This document shows, one piece after another, positions 6,204-6,305 of a DNA stretch of 6,305 bases. The DNA lies in NCBI GenBank assembly GCA_964650945.1, contig CAZYXU010000193.1:1-6305 (forward strand). The letters are read 5' to 3'. The first letter of the stretch is position 1; every line of letters starts with the position of its first letter. Position numbers and translations under genes: made by a program. A model generated the notes under the pieces. That model ran no database searches. It worked only from the letters and a program-made list of their open reading frames with translations, and had not been told where the DNA came from. This DNA is from JAXGPF01 sp964650945 (GTDB lineage Bacteria > Verrucomicrobiota > Kiritimatiellia > JAAZAB01).

Positions 6204-6225
6204 TTTCAAAACGTTAGTTTTGAAA
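6204..6225 (-). terminator. Perfect 9-bp hairpin just after the STAS gene, possible terminator or operator
   Basis: TTTCAAAAC (6204-6212) and GTTTTGAAA (6217-6225) are exact reverse complements with a 4-base loop. On the minus strand the hairpin begins 5 bases after the stop codon of the partial STAS gene, a typical place for a terminator. The stem has only two G:C pairs and no T-run follows on the minus strand, so it is not a canonical intrinsic terminator. An operator is equally possible. The palindrome itself is certain. Confidence 0.35.
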
Positions 6226-6230
6226 TTGGC

Positions 6231-6305
6231 TCATTTGACTTGGAAAAAACAATCCAGTTCGACCATGTGAAAAGCGCGTTTGATTTCAGGGTTGGCGTTG
6301 ATGAC
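6231..6305 (-). CDS. C-terminal end of a STAS-domain protein (anti-sigma factor antagonist-like), partial
   Basis: Reading the minus strand from the window edge gives 24 residues and a TGA stop. The peptide contains NPEIKRAFHMVELDCFFQV, which fits the last helix and strand of STAS-domain proteins of the SpoIIAA/RsbV type (compare the general pattern NPxVxRVFELTGLDxxFxI). Such proteins bind or release anti-sigma factors according to their phosphorylation state. The phosphorylatable serine and the rest of the domain lie outside the window. The gene is codirectional with the glycosidase-like gene, 179 bases upstream of it. The call rests on a short stretch, and the opposite strand is also open here, so it is tentative. 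Confidence 0.55.
   Translation of the reverse strand, partial: VINANPEIKRAFHMVELDCFFQVK

Overview
The window looks like chromosomal DNA of a GC-rich bacterium of the PVC group, most likely Kiritimatiellota, Verrucomicrobiota or Lentisphaerota. This is inferred from family style, not from any search. The pointers are a secreted beta-helix protein with the PYTNW...AASNIQDAL N-terminus and a 'choice-of-anchor Q' C-terminal motif, a large secreted glycosidase-like protein with a ThuA-like N-terminal domain, and GAACACY heptamer repeats between genes.

Layout: (1) Positions 1-135 hold no supportable gene, but a plausible sigma70-type promoter lies at 84-112. (2) 151-1149 (+) is a complete biotin synthase gene, bioB, probably starting at a TTG codon. 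(3) 1150-1412 is non-coding and holds a MITE-like palindromic element (1172-1336) and a possible promoter (1360-1387). (4) 1413-1767 is a composite tandem-repeat array: GAACACY heptamers at both ends, with three larger 80/96/88-bp units between them. Each large unit carries 2, 4 or 3 copies of a G-rich octamer. (5) 1785-3071 (+) is a secreted parallel beta-helix protein whose Shine-Dalgarno site sits 4 bases after the array. (6) 3094-6051 (-) converges on it and encodes a 985-residue secreted multidomain protein, probably a glycoside hydrolase. (7) 6052-6230 is an AT-rich, palindrome-dense spacer holding a second, smaller heptamer array. (8) 6231-6305 (-) is the last 24 codons of a STAS-domain (anti-sigma factor antagonist-like) gene that runs off the window.

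Functionally, bioB makes biotin and appears to stand alone here. The two exported proteins fit a polysaccharide-degrading lifestyle, but no substrate can be read from the sequence. The most notable pattern is that both secreted-protein genes carry the same heptamer array, in the same orientation relative to the gene, just upstream of the ribosome binding site. This could be a shared leader or regulatory element, or an insertion preference of a dispersed repeat. I see no CRISPR array, phage, toxin-antitoxin or defence system, and no tRNA or rRNA gene.
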